A DNA stretch of 64,000 bases from P52-10 sp041397365 (GTDB lineage: Bacteria; Pseudomonadota; Alphaproteobacteria; Rhizobiales; Xanthobacteraceae), in contig JAWKWT010000002.1 in the NCBI GenBank assembly GCA_041397365.1, positions 310,001 through 374,000 of the forward strand. The letters run 5' to 3'. Below are positions 43,022-51,500 of the stretch, in pieces. A program made the translations under genes and the position numbers. Within the stretch, counting starts at the first letter, position 1. The number at the start of each line of letters is the position of its first letter. The notes beneath the pieces are model-generated. The model worked only from the letters and a program-made list of their open reading frames with translations. It was not told where the DNA came from and searched no databases.

Positions 43022-43990
43022 TCATTGAACCTTGATGTTCGCCTCCTTGATGATCTTTGCGTATTTTTCCGTGTCGGATTCAACCAGCGCCTGAAGCTTG
43101 GCGGGGGTCGTCGGCTCCATCACCTGCGTCATCTGGCTTTCGAGCGCGGTGCGAACGGCCGGGTCCTTCAGGGCCTCGTTGACGCCACTAACGATTTTTT
43201 CGACGATGTCGGCCGGCGTATCCTTCGGCGCACACAAGCCGTACCACGCCACGACATTCGTCTCCGGATAGCCGACTTCGGACATCGTCGGCACATCGGG
43301 AAGCTGAGGCAGCCGATTTTGCGCCACCACGCCCAGCGCCTTCAATTTCCCCGACTGGATATATTGAACGACGAGACTCGGCGATGCGAGTGCGAACTGC
43401 ACGCGGCCCGCCACCAGATCGAGAAGCGCCGGCGGCTGCCCGCGATACTGGATTTCCTCCATCTTCAGCTTGGTGGCGTTGAGGAAGATCGCCGTGTTCA
43501 GATGTCCGGAGGAACCCGTGCCGCCATTCGCCACGTTCAGCTTTCCGGGATTGGCGCGGACATAGTCGACGAACTCCTTCACCGTGCTCGCCGGCACGCT
43601 TGGGTGGACGACCAGCACCCACGGCACCCAGACCATTCCTCCGATCGGGACGAAGTTCTTTTCGCTGAACGTCACGCCGTCCTGTATTCGGGAATTGGCG
43701 ATGATGGCGGGGCCGTAGAAGCTCCAGGTGTAGCCGTCCGGCTTGGCGCGCATCACCTGATCCCAGGCGATGTTGCCATTCGCGCCCGGCTTCGGCTCGA
43801 TGACGATGGGATGCTTCCAGATCGTGGCCAGCTTGTTCGTGACCACGCGCGTGATGTTGTCGACGATCCCCCCCGCCGGATAGGGCAGGACAATCTGAAT
43901 TGCCTTGTTCGGGAATTCGGATTGCGCCTGAGCTCCGGACAGCGCGCCCACGGCCGCAAGCATCATGAGTCCAATGATGAACCGGCGCAT
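43022..43990 (-). CDS. Bug-type TTT-family solute-binding protein
   Basis: The 322-residue periplasmic protein has a signal peptide (MRRFIIGLMMLAAVGALSGA, cleaved near AQA) and Bug blocks: FPNKAIQIVLPYPAGGIVDN, VIEPKPGANGNIAWDQVMRA, KPDGYTWSFYG, LNVANGGTGSSGHLNTAIFL. GGGAGGG lies just before the ATG at 43990. As elsewhere in the window it has no TctA/TctB partners; it sits between the iron ADH and SDR genes, so its ligand is probably the substrate of that block. Confidence 0.92.
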   Translation of the reverse strand: MRRFIIGLMMLAAVGALSGAQAQSEFPNKAIQIVLPYPAGGIVDNITRVVTNKLATIWKHPIVIEPKPGANGNIAWDQVMRAKPDGYTWSFYGPAIIANSRIQDGVTFSEKNFVPIGGMVWVPWVLVVHPSVPASTVKEFVDYVRANPGKLNVANGGTGSSGHLNTAIFLNATKLKMEEIQYRGQPPALLDLVAGRVQFALASPSLVVQYIQSGKLKALGVVAQNRLPQLPDVPTMSEVGYPETNVVAWYGLCAPKDTPADIVEKIVSGVNEALKDPAVRTALESQMTQVMEPTTPAKLQALVESDTEKYAKIIKEANIKVQ

Positions 43991-44014
43991 CAAGCCCTCC
44001 CCTTTGAATTTGTT

Positions 44015-44992
44015 CTAGCTTTCTTTGAAAGCGGGAGTGTAGCCGACACGAGAGAAACTGCAACTCGTGCCGACCTCACACATCAACGCCGCCTGCCCAG
44101 CCGCCCGGAGAAAGCGCCGATGCCGCCCGGATGAGGCCGGCGTGCGGATCGTCGATTCAACCACGCAACTCATCGCGCATCGCGGCGACCCACGATTTCG
44201 GATTCCGCTCTGAAATCGTGCTTTGGCATCGGCCGAAGCAAAGCGTTCGATCAACTGGGCGTCGTTGGCGACCTGGCCGGTGAAGCTGGCCGGCGTCTGC
44301 AACGCCAGGAGGATCGCGGCCTCGACATAAGACTCTTCCGTCGGCAAATCGTCGCTTGCGCCGGTGCGGCGACCTTCGGCGCGCCCGAACAGCCGGCCGG
44401 GCGTATCGATGGATGTGACCGGCTTGAGCGCGTTGACGGCGATGTTCTGGTCTCTCAGTTCATTGGCGAGACTGCGCGTCATCGCTTCCACCGCGAGCTT
44501 GGTCGCCGCGTAGTGAGAGTTCGCGCGTTCGGCGGCCACCGACGAGACGGTGATGATGTTGCCGGACTTCTGCGCCTGCATCGCCGGCAGCACGGCGCGG
44601 ATGCAACGGATCGTCCCATGCACGTTGATGTTGAATTCAAGCTCCAGAGATTTGATCTTCAGGGTCGAGACGCCGCCCGTGGGCTGCACGCCGGCATTGG
44701 TCATCAGGATGTCGATGCGGCCGTATCTCGAAAGAGCCGTTTCGACCATCTGCTCGACCGACTCCATGCTGACGACGTTGCACGGCACCGCGATCGCGTC
44801 GCCGCCGGTTTGCTGGATGGTCGCAACGGTTTCGTGAATGGAGCCCGGCAGGCGCGGATCGGCGACAGCCTCGGTTCGCGCGGCGACAACAACCTTCGCG
44901 CCTTCACGGGCGAACCCAAGCGCGCAGTACTGGCCAAGGCCACGGCTCGCGCCGGTGATGATCGCAACCCTGCCAGCAAGACGTCCCGCCAT
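44015..44992 (-). CDS. Short-chain dehydrogenase/reductase
   Basis: The SDR core (about residues 1-248) has the cofactor motif IITGASRGLGQYCALGF, NAGVQPTGGVS, and the catalytic Ser-Tyr-Lys in VSSVAAERANSHYAATKLAV (Ser151, Tyr161, Lys165). The core ends near FTGQVANDAQLIERF. The last 70 or so residues (from RNRGSPRCAMS on) are Ser/Arg-rich and unlike any SDR tail, so the true end may lie near 44230-44250 with a frameshift, or the tail may be junk extension. Oxidation of a hydroxyacyl compound in the acyl-CoA dehydrogenase block is likely. Confidence 0.85.
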   Translation of the reverse strand: MAGRLAGRVAIITGASRGLGQYCALGFAREGAKVVVAARTEAVADPRLPGSIHETVATIQQTGGDAIAVPCNVVSMESVEQMVETALSRYGRIDILMTNAGVQPTGGVSTLKIKSLELEFNINVHGTIRCIRAVLPAMQAQKSGNIITVSSVAAERANSHYAATKLAVEAMTRSLANELRDQNIAVNALKPVTSIDTPGRLFGRAEGRRTGASDDLPTEESYVEAAILLALQTPASFTGQVANDAQLIERFASADAKARFQSGIRNRGSPRCAMSCVVESTIRTPASSGRHRRFLRAAGQAALMCEVGTSCSFSRVGYTPAFKES

Positions 44993-45038
44993 GATCCTTC
45001 TCCAGTCTGACTTGCTTCACAGAAAGCGACCATAAATT

Positions 45039-46248
45039 TCAATGCGTGGCGTAGCGCTTGAGCTCGAATCTCGCCAGCTGATTGCGATGAACTTCATCCG
45101 GACCGTCCGCCAGCCGCAGCAGCCGCGCCGTCGCGTAAGCCATGGACAAGCCGAAATCGTTGCTGGTGCCACCGCCGCCATGCGCCTGGATGGCCCAGTC
45201 GATCACCTTGCACGCCATCCGCGGCACGGCGACTTAATCATGGCGATCTCCGCCCTGGCCACCTTGTTGCCGACCTTGTCCATGGCGTCGGCCGCATTCA
45301 GCGTGAGCAGGCGCGCCTGCTCGATCATGATCCGGGACTCCGCGATCCTCTCCTGCGTCACCGTCTGCTCGGACACTTTCCGGCCGAACGCCACGCGGCT
45401 TTCGGTTCGCCTGCACATTTTTTCGAGGGAGCGCTCAGCAAGACCGATCAGGCGCATGCAATGATGGATGCGGCCCGGGCCGAGCCGCCCTTGCGCGATC
45501 TCGAAGCCTCGCCCCTCGCCGAGAAGCATGTTGCTCGCAGGAACCCGAACGTCGGTAAAACGACCTCGGATGCCCGGTCGGGCACGCCATAGAAGCCGAA
45601 CACGGGAATCGGACGCAGAACTTTCACGCCCGGCGTGTCCATCGGGACGAGAATCATCGATTGCTGCCGGTAGCGGTCGGGATTCGACGGGTCCGTCTTG
45701 CCCATGAAGATGCAGATCTTGCAACGCGGATCGGTCGCGTTCGTGGTGTACCATTTGCGGCCGTTGATGACGTAGTGATCGCCGTCGCGCACGATCAGGC
45801 TCTCGATATTCGTTGCGTCGCTCGATGCAACGGCAGGCTCGGTCATGGCGAAGCATGAGCGAATTTCACCTTCGAGCAGCGGCTTCAGCCATTCCTGCTG
45901 CTGCGCCCTCGTTCCGTATCTGGCCAACACCTCCATATTGCCGGTGTCGGGAGCCGAGCAGTTGAAAACCTCGGGAGCGAGATGCGAGCGCCCCATGATC
46001 TCGCAAAGCGGCGCATATTCAAGGTTCGTCAGACCCGCCCCATAGTCGCTTTCAGGCAAAAACAGATTCCAGAGCCCCTCCGCCTTCGCTTCTGCCTTCA
46101 ACTCCTCGACGATCGGATAAACCTTCCAAGGCCCCAGTTCTTCAGCCTGACGATAGAACAGGGCTTCGTTGGGATAGATGTAGCGATCCATGAACGCGAT
46201 GAGCAACGCTTTGAGCGACTTGACCCTGTCGGTTTCCGGATAAATCAT
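45039..46248 (-). pseudogene. Acyl-CoA dehydrogenase (ACAD10/11-like), two one-base frameshifts
   Basis: The N-terminal frame (start MIYPETDRVKSLKALLIAFM) covers the flavin site (SCFAMTEPAVASSDATNIES, VINGRKWYTTNATDPRCKIC). Near 45560 a T appears missing from a T-run; the next frame goes on with VFTDVRVPASNMLLGEGRGF and ESRVAFGRKVSEQTVTQERI. Near 45232 a G appears missing; the last frame gives VAVPRMACKVIDWAIQAHGG and ADGPDEVHRNQLARFELKRY. Corrected length would be about 403 residues, normal for this family. The DGPDEVH segment is typical of ACAD10/11-type dehydrogenases. All parts are conserved, which favours sequencing error. Confidence 0.85.
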
Positions 46249-46383
46249 ACTAATTCCTCTCCACATCGTGGGATGATTTGAAGCCAGCGCCGCGGCCGCG
46301 CTTGCGTCGTCGTAAAGCGATGCCGATAAAGCGTCTCTATCGGTTACGGCAAACAGACCCGCTCTTTTGGGCGTCGCACTGCA

Positions 46384-47517
46384 TCACGTATCGGCCGGCA
46401 ACAGCAGGTCGGCCAGACGCCCGCGATGGTACGCCGCGTCTCCGAATGCGAATTGCAGCCAGAGCGCGCGGCGCAGATAGAGCTGGGCATCGCAATCATA
46501 GGTGAAGCCGAACCCGCCATGGAATTGCACGGCGCGATCGCCCGCGAACACGAAGGTCTCCGCGCTCTCGACTTTCGCCATCGCAAGCGCGACCTCGGCG
46601 TCTTCATTCGCCGCCAGAAGCGACGCCGCATGATAAATATGCGAGCGCGACCGTTCGAGGCCGATCAAGATCTCCGAACAGGTGTGCTTGAGCGACTGAT
46701 AGCTGCCGATCTTCCTTCCGAAAGTCGACCGCGTTGTCAGATATTCGACGATGACATCGAGCGCGCCGGCGATGCCGCCGGCTGCTTCCGCCGAACCCAA
46801 CATCAGGAACGTGTCGCGGATTGCGTTCAGCGCGGCTCTCGCCGAGGTCCCGGTCATCATCGCGGATGACGGGACGATAAGGCCTTCGAGATCGAGCCGA
46901 TAGGCGCGGCGTGTTTCATCGATGATGACTTCCCGCTTGCAGCGGTCTCGCGGAAGGTCGCCTCGCTTCACCACGGCGAGAGCGGGCTCGCCTGAAAGAT
47001 TGACCGAAACAAGGATGAAGTCGGCCGCGGCCGCATCGCAAACCAGCGTCTTGCCGCCCGTCAGCCGCACCTTGTCGCCGTCCGCGGTTGCGCCTGCCGT
47101 GATCCGCGTCAAATCCCAATCGCCCTCATCTTCAAAGAGGGCTACGGCTCCAATCGCGCCACGACATATTTGCGGCAGCAGTTCTCTCTTGAGTTGCTCC
47201 GAGCCACCCGCCAGCACGCCTTGCGCAAACATCTGCGTGGAGATGAACGGCGAGCCCGCAAGATGGCGACTCATGGGCTCGACCACGGTCACGACCTCGG
47301 CGAGCGAAAGGCCGCTCCCGCCGAATTGTTCGGGAACGGCAATGCCAAGCCAGCCGAGTTCGGCCATCTCATCCCACAACGCCCGATCGAACCCCAATTC
47401 CGACGGGATTTGCCGGCGCGTCTCGCTCATCGAGGCCTTTTCGCGCGCGAAGCTGGTCGCGACCTCCAGCAAAGTCGCCTGCTCATCACTCAACGTCATT
47501 GTATTGCCTAGCGTCAT
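46384..47517 (-). CDS. Acyl-CoA dehydrogenase without canonical catalytic Glu (beta-like subunit)
   Basis: The 377-residue protein has an acyl-CoA dehydrogenase fold: LSDEQATLLEVATSFAREKA, LGWLGIAVPEQFGGSGLSLA, GSAEAAGGIAGALDVIVEYL and FGRKIGSYQSLKHTCSEILI, ending GGFGFTYDCDAQLYLRRALW. The place of the usual EGT-x-Q-I motif reads LQFAFGDAAYHRGRLADLLL, so the common catalytic Glu is absent. Such subunits pair with a second dehydrogenase subunit in heteromers known from steroid side-chain degradation. It follows the 399-residue dehydrogenase gene with 4 bases between stop and start. An alternative ATG lies at 47499. Confidence 0.87.
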   Translation of the reverse strand: MTLGNTMTLSDEQATLLEVATSFAREKASMSETRRQIPSELGFDRALWDEMAELGWLGIAVPEQFGGSGLSLAEVVTVVEPMSRHLAGSPFISTQMFAQGVLAGGSEQLKRELLPQICRGAIGAVALFEDEGDWDLTRITAGATADGDKVRLTGGKTLVCDAAAADFILVSVNLSGEPALAVVKRGDLPRDRCKREVIIDETRRAYRLDLEGLIVPSSAMMTGTSARAALNAIRDTFLMLGSAEAAGGIAGALDVIVEYLTTRSTFGRKIGSYQSLKHTCSEILIGLERSRSHIYHAASLLAANEDAEVALAMAKVESAETFVFAGDRAVQFHGGFGFTYDCDAQLYLRRALWLQFAFGDAAYHRGRLADLLLPADT

Positions 47518-47521
47518 CGCA

Positions 47522-48721
47522 TCAATCCTTCGGAAGGCCAAGCACGCGCTCGCCGATGATGTTGGCCTGGATCTGGCTCGTGCCGCCGCCGATCGTCGAG
47601 GAGAACGCGTTGAGATAAGCGCGCTGCCATTTGCCGCCGTCGACGACGGAGGCATCTCCGACAAATCGGGCAGCATTCGCGCCTTGCAATGACAGCGCGA
47701 ACTGAAGCAATCGCCGCCGGTGTTCGCTGACCCGAAGCTTGGCCGAAAGCCCGATTGCATTTGGGCGCTCGGCGCAGAGAGCGGTGATATCGCGTCGCCT
47801 GGCGGTGAGGCGATCGCCTTGATCCTCGATCATGAACCGGACGATCTGATCGCGGATCGCGGGATCGTCGAGCGCCGGTCGTCCGCCACGGCGCGACCTG
47901 CGCGCCAGCTCGACGACATCGTCGACGGTCAGCGCCATCCTGCTGATGCCGCCCGCCTGACCGCCGGTAACGCCGCGCTCGAACGTCAGCGTCATCATCG
48001 CGATCTTCCACCCCTCGCCTTCCTTGCCCATCAGGCATTCGGCCGGAACGCGCGCGTCGGTGAAGAAGGTTTGCGTGAAGCCGTATTCGCCCGTCAGCTT
48101 CTTGATCGGCCGCGGCTCGATCCCCGCCGTCTGCATGGGGATAAGAAAAAACGATAGTCCCTCATAGCGCGGCTTTTGCGGATTGGTTCGCGCCAGCAGG
48201 ATCATGTACTTGGCATAGCTGCCGAGGCTGGTCCAAATCTTCGAGCCGTTCAACAGATAGCTATCGCCGTCACGCTTCGCACTCAGCTGACTATTGGCGA
48301 GATCGGAGCCTTGATCCGGCTCGGAGAAGCCCTGGCACCAGATATCCTCGGCGTTGAGGATGCCCTTTATGTGACGCCGCTTCGCTTCATCCGTCCCGAT
48401 CGCCAGGATCAGCGGACCGGCCCAGTTTAGACCGATCGTGTTCACCACGAACGGCACCTTCTGCCGCGCCATCTCCGCGGTGACGATGTCCTGATAGGCT
48501 TGAGGCATACCGCCGCCGCCACATTCCTTCGGCCACGCCATGCCAAGATATCCCGCCTCGTAAATCTTGCGCTGCCAGTCACGCAGGAATTCGAACTGCT
48601 CGTCCGAGCCGACCTCCATGAAGGATTCGGGCAGTAGGAATTTTGGCTCCGCGGGTCGATTGTTTGCGAACCAGGCGGCCACCTCGCGTCGAAACTCAGC
48701 CAGATCCTTTGTCATTGTCAT
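47522..48721 (-). CDS. Acyl-CoA dehydrogenase (FadE-like, alpha-type subunit)
   Basis: This 399-residue dehydrogenase has YLGMAWPKECGGGGMPQAYQ, WCQGFSEPDQGSDLANSQLS (flavin site), LLNGSKIWTSLGSYAKYMIL and TFFTDARVPAECLMGKEGEG, then MMTLTFERGVTGGQ and the terminal STIGGGTSQIQANIIGERVL. The normal EGT is GGT; the Glu of TLTFERG is at the alternative base position used by several FadE proteins. ATG 48721 is used; 48715 is possible. With the 377-residue neighbour it most likely forms a two-subunit enzyme for a bulky acyl-CoA. It is divergent from an IclR gene. Confidence 0.88.
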   Translation of the reverse strand: MTMTKDLAEFRREVAAWFANNRPAEPKFLLPESFMEVGSDEQFEFLRDWQRKIYEAGYLGMAWPKECGGGGMPQAYQDIVTAEMARQKVPFVVNTIGLNWAGPLILAIGTDEAKRRHIKGILNAEDIWCQGFSEPDQGSDLANSQLSAKRDGDSYLLNGSKIWTSLGSYAKYMILLARTNPQKPRYEGLSFFLIPMQTAGIEPRPIKKLTGEYGFTQTFFTDARVPAECLMGKEGEGWKIAMMTLTFERGVTGGQAGGISRMALTVDDVVELARRSRRGGRPALDDPAIRDQIVRFMIEDQGDRLTARRRDITALCAERPNAIGLSAKLRVSEHRRRLLQFALSLQGANAARFVGDASVVDGGKWQRAYLNAFSSTIGGGTSQIQANIIGERVLGLPKD

Positions 48722-49027
48722 GTCCGCGTTGTTGGGTTGACCGCTGTTCTTGTGCAGCAATTCCTGGGCATATGAGCCGCATGTGATGTTCGGTCAAAAG
48801 CGACCGGATCGGCATGATGACGTCTTCTAGCTGCCCTCGGTGTTGTTTCCATCGCCAGCATTGGCTCGAAGCTTGAGCTAGCTTACGCCTCAATGCAAGG
48901 CCATGCTGATCGTCGGGCTTCATCAATCATCGGACTCAATACCGCCATGCGAACCTGACGCATATCGAGGTGACAGCGCAGTCGGAAAGGCCTAGAATTT
49001 CATTTAGTGAAATTTGTGAGGTAGCAT
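48722..49027. other. 306-base divergent intergenic region with IclR-type palindrome
   Basis: This gap between the dehydrogenase operon and the IclR gene should hold two promoters. The palindrome at 48996-49014 is the main feature. No gene or RNA is evident. Confidence 0.5.
48996..49014. promoter_or_regulatory. Perfect 7+5+7 palindrome, candidate IclR operator
   Basis: AATTTCA-TTTAG-TGAAATT has perfect 7-base arms and ends 13 bases before the IclR ATG. IclR family operators are commonly AT-rich palindromes with TTTCA/TGAAA arms, so autoregulation and control of the divergent genes are plausible. Confidence 0.6.
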
Positions 49028-49864
49028 ATGCAGACCGTTTCCTCTCGAATGCAGACGCGGCTCACGGGTCGATTTGTCCGCGAAACGGATGGAAGCAGCA
49101 CACTCCTGCGTGGCCTCCACATCCTTCGTGCATTTCGGATCGAAAAGCCTCTTCTCACCAACGCTGAAATCGCCAAATGCACTGGCATTCCCCGACCAAC
49201 CGTCAGTCGCCTGACGACGTCGCTCGTGGAAGCCGGCTTTCTCGGTTACGTCGTCTCGGAGAGAGCCTATCGATTGGAGCCAGTCGTACTAAGCCTGGCG
49301 ATGGTCTATCAAACTCATACGCACAAGCTGAAAACGGCGCGCCCCTTGATGGACACTATCGCGCGCCGCGAGCAGGTCAATGTCGGCCTGGCCATCCGCG
49401 ATCAACATGAAATGGTCTACCTCGACTCGCTCCGCTTCAGCCGCACCAATCGATACAAACGCATATCACCGGGCACCCGCGTTCCAATCGTGTCCACCTC
49501 ACTCGGCCGCGCCTTTCTTTATGGAATGCCCGAGTCCGAGCGCAACGAGCTTCTTCGCGATCTGCTGAAGCGAACTCCTGTTCCCGCGTCACAGGTCCGC
49601 CGAGAACTCGACGACACATTCCAGCATATCGAGCGTCATGGATGGTGTTCCGCCTCCTTCAAGCCTGGCATGCTCTCGATCGCGGCGCCGCTGATCGCAG
49701 GATGGCTCGCCGTTGTCGATCAACATCAGTTTTCCATGGGAGCAAGGAGATTCATGGAAGATCGTTCATCGATATTCAGCGACATTGATCGACCTCGCCA
49801 GTCGCGTGAAAACGACCTGGTGGCAGAAGCAATAGACCAGAACGCGCGCCAACAAGTCCGATAG
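49028..49864 (+). CDS. IclR family transcriptional regulator
   Basis: This 278-residue protein has the IclR winged helix (about 24-85; LLRGLHILRAFRIEKPLLTN, AEIAKCTGIPRPTVSRLTTS, LVEAGFLGYVVSERAYRLEP) and an effector domain (about 100-245; REQVNVGLAIRDQHEMVYLD, GTRVPIVSTSLGRAFLYGMP). The effector domain is less complete at the C-terminus than usual (ends GARRFMEDRSS and a polar tail). A palindrome 13 bases upstream is its likely site. It probably controls the acyl-CoA dehydrogenase block transcribed the other way. Confidence 0.9.
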   Translation: MQTVSSRMQTRLTGRFVRETDGSSTLLRGLHILRAFRIEKPLLTNAEIAKCTGIPRPTVSRLTTSLVEAGFLGYVVSERAYRLEPVVLSLAMVYQTHTHKLKTARPLMDTIARREQVNVGLAIRDQHEMVYLDSLRFSRTNRYKRISPGTRVPIVSTSLGRAFLYGMPESERNELLRDLLKRTPVPASQVRRELDDTFQHIERHGWCSASFKPGMLSIAAPLIAGWLAVVDQHQFSMGARRFMEDRSSIFSDIDRPRQSRENDLVAEAIDQNARQQVR

Positions 49865-49927
49865 ACATGCCTGGAGAGCGCGGCTTCTTCTGCGCCATCA
49901 TTTTCGCATCGAATCCGATAGCGATCG

Positions 49928-50560
49928 CTAGCTTCGCACCAGTTCCTTGGCCGGATTGCCGACGACGGTCACACCCTTGGCAACGTTACGAAGGATCACC
50001 GCGCCGGCCCCCACCGTCGCACCGGCACCGACCGTCACGCCGCCGACGATCACTGCACCGAGACCGACGAAGACATCATCCTCGATCGTGACATTGCCGG
50101 CGGTGTGAACTCCGGGCGAAACAGAAACGTTGTCGCCGACGATACTGTCATGATCGATCGAACAGGATGTGTTCAGGATGCAGAAGCGGCCGATGCGGGC
50201 ATCCTGTTGCACGACGACGCCGGCGGAGACGATCGTTCCTTCGCCAATCGTCGCTGTGGCGGAAATCGTCGCCGCAGGATGGACGATGACGGGCAGGCTC
50301 GCCTTCCGCGCAAGCAGCTTCTGGCAGATGGCTTGCCGCATCGGACCACGAACCGCGACAGCCAGATCGTGGCTTGCAAGAAATCCTGGATCATCCAGCA
50401 GCCGCTCGTCCCCCAAACACTCCCTTGGATGCATCAGCGGTTCTGCGTTCTCGCCGATGTCCAGAAAGCCTTTCAGCTTACGACCTTGCGCTTCGACGGC
50501 TTCGATGATGTTGCGCGGCAGGGAGCCCGGTCCGCCGCCCACCACAACCAACGGTTTCAT
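49928..50560 (-). CDS. NeuD/PglD-type hexapeptide acyltransferase
   Basis: The 210-residue protein has an N-terminal Rossmann-like domain (MKPLVVVGGGPGSLPRNIIE) and a C-terminal left-handed beta-helix of hexapeptide repeats (GEGTIVSAGVVVQQDARIGR; GDNVSVSPGVHTAGNVTIED; GAVIVGGVTVGAGATVGAGA). The conserved SIDHD segment holds the catalytic His of this family. Members acetylate sugar nucleotides or sialic acids. No sugar-nucleotide genes are adjacent, so the acceptor is unknown. It is on the same strand as the AraC gene. Confidence 0.88.
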   Translation of the reverse strand: MKPLVVVGGGPGSLPRNIIEAVEAQGRKLKGFLDIGENAEPLMHPRECLGDERLLDDPGFLASHDLAVAVRGPMRQAICQKLLARKASLPVIVHPAATISATATIGEGTIVSAGVVVQQDARIGRFCILNTSCSIDHDSIVGDNVSVSPGVHTAGNVTIEDDVFVGLGAVIVGGVTVGAGATVGAGAVILRNVAKGVTVVGNPAKELVRS

Positions 50561-50613
50561 ATTTGCATTTCCAATCCGGATTTCACACGAGGCACAACCA
50601 ATGACGTCCGAGG

Positions 50614-51426
50614 TCAGTTTTCCGCGCTGATATGCTCTCGATACTTGCGCGGACTCACGCCCATCTCCTGTTTGAACATATAGATGAACGCGGATGTCGA
50701 ACTATAGCCCAGCTCGAACGCAATCTGCGTCATGCTTCGTCCATCGCTCAGGAGCTCCACCGACCTGAAAAGACGCAGCTTGCGCTTCCACTCCCGCAAC
50801 GTCATGCCGAGATGAGCTTCGAAGGCGCGGGTGAGCGTCCGTGTCGACGTGCCCAGCCGCAGCGCCCAATCTTTCAGGCTGATATCGATTGCGGGATTTG
50901 CATAAAGATGATCGCAAATCTCAAGGATCGTCGGGTCGCTCGGCCAGACAAGCGAAAGCTCGACGCGGCTTGCCCGTTCGAGCTGATCCATAAGAAGCCG
51001 CACCACCCGCCCGGCATAGGCGCGGTCCTCCGCCGGCCTGTCGACACCGGCTTCGATAATCAAAGCACGCATGAGAGGCGTCACGTTCACGACGCCGACC
51101 TCGCGCAAGGAAGCGGGTCGAAATCGTTTCGCGATCCAAAGGCTTCTGAACTCGGCACCAAGCAGCGATCCGACTTGATGCATTGTGCCGACCGGAAGCC
51201 ACACGGCCTGGTCCGGCGAGATGACGACCGAACGATTGTCCGTCGTGACGGCGAGCGCCCCCGAAATCGCGTAGACGAGCTGGTGCCAGTCATGCCGGTG
51301 CTCGGGAAAATAGTGACGGGGAGCGAGCGTATCCTTTCGCACCAGCAAGCGATCCGGCCCGGCCAGTGTCGAGAGGGCCAGAGGCGTCCACGATTGCCGC
51401 GCGGTCGGTCTCGATTGGCGTTTCAT
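50614..51426 (-). CDS. AraC family regulator with N-terminal cupin
   Basis: The 270-residue regulator has a cupin sensor domain (about 25-105; APRHYFPEHRHDWHQLVYAI, VVISPDQAVWLPVGTMHQVG) and two helix-turn-helix motifs at the C-terminus (ISLKDWALRLGTSTRTLTRA; MTQIAFELGYSSTSAFIYMF ending in the conserved KQEMGVSPRKYRE). This domain order is typical of AraC proteins that regulate adjacent efflux or catabolic genes. It is divergent from the MFS gene with 74 bases between starts, so the MFS gene is its probable target. Confidence 0.93.
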   Translation of the reverse strand: MKRQSRPTARQSWTPLALSTLAGPDRLLVRKDTLAPRHYFPEHRHDWHQLVYAISGALAVTTDNRSVVISPDQAVWLPVGTMHQVGSLLGAEFRSLWIAKRFRPASLREVGVVNVTPLMRALIIEAGVDRPAEDRAYAGRVVRLLMDQLERASRVELSLVWPSDPTILEICDHLYANPAIDISLKDWALRLGTSTRTLTRAFEAHLGMTLREWKRKLRLFRSVELLSDGRSMTQIAFELGYSSTSAFIYMFKQEMGVSPRKYREHISAEN

Positions 51427-51500
51427 ATCTATATTTTGGCATTTTATCGAAAGATAAACCAGTACGGTCCGCGTAGGATGCCGGAAAGTCAGGACGCTTC

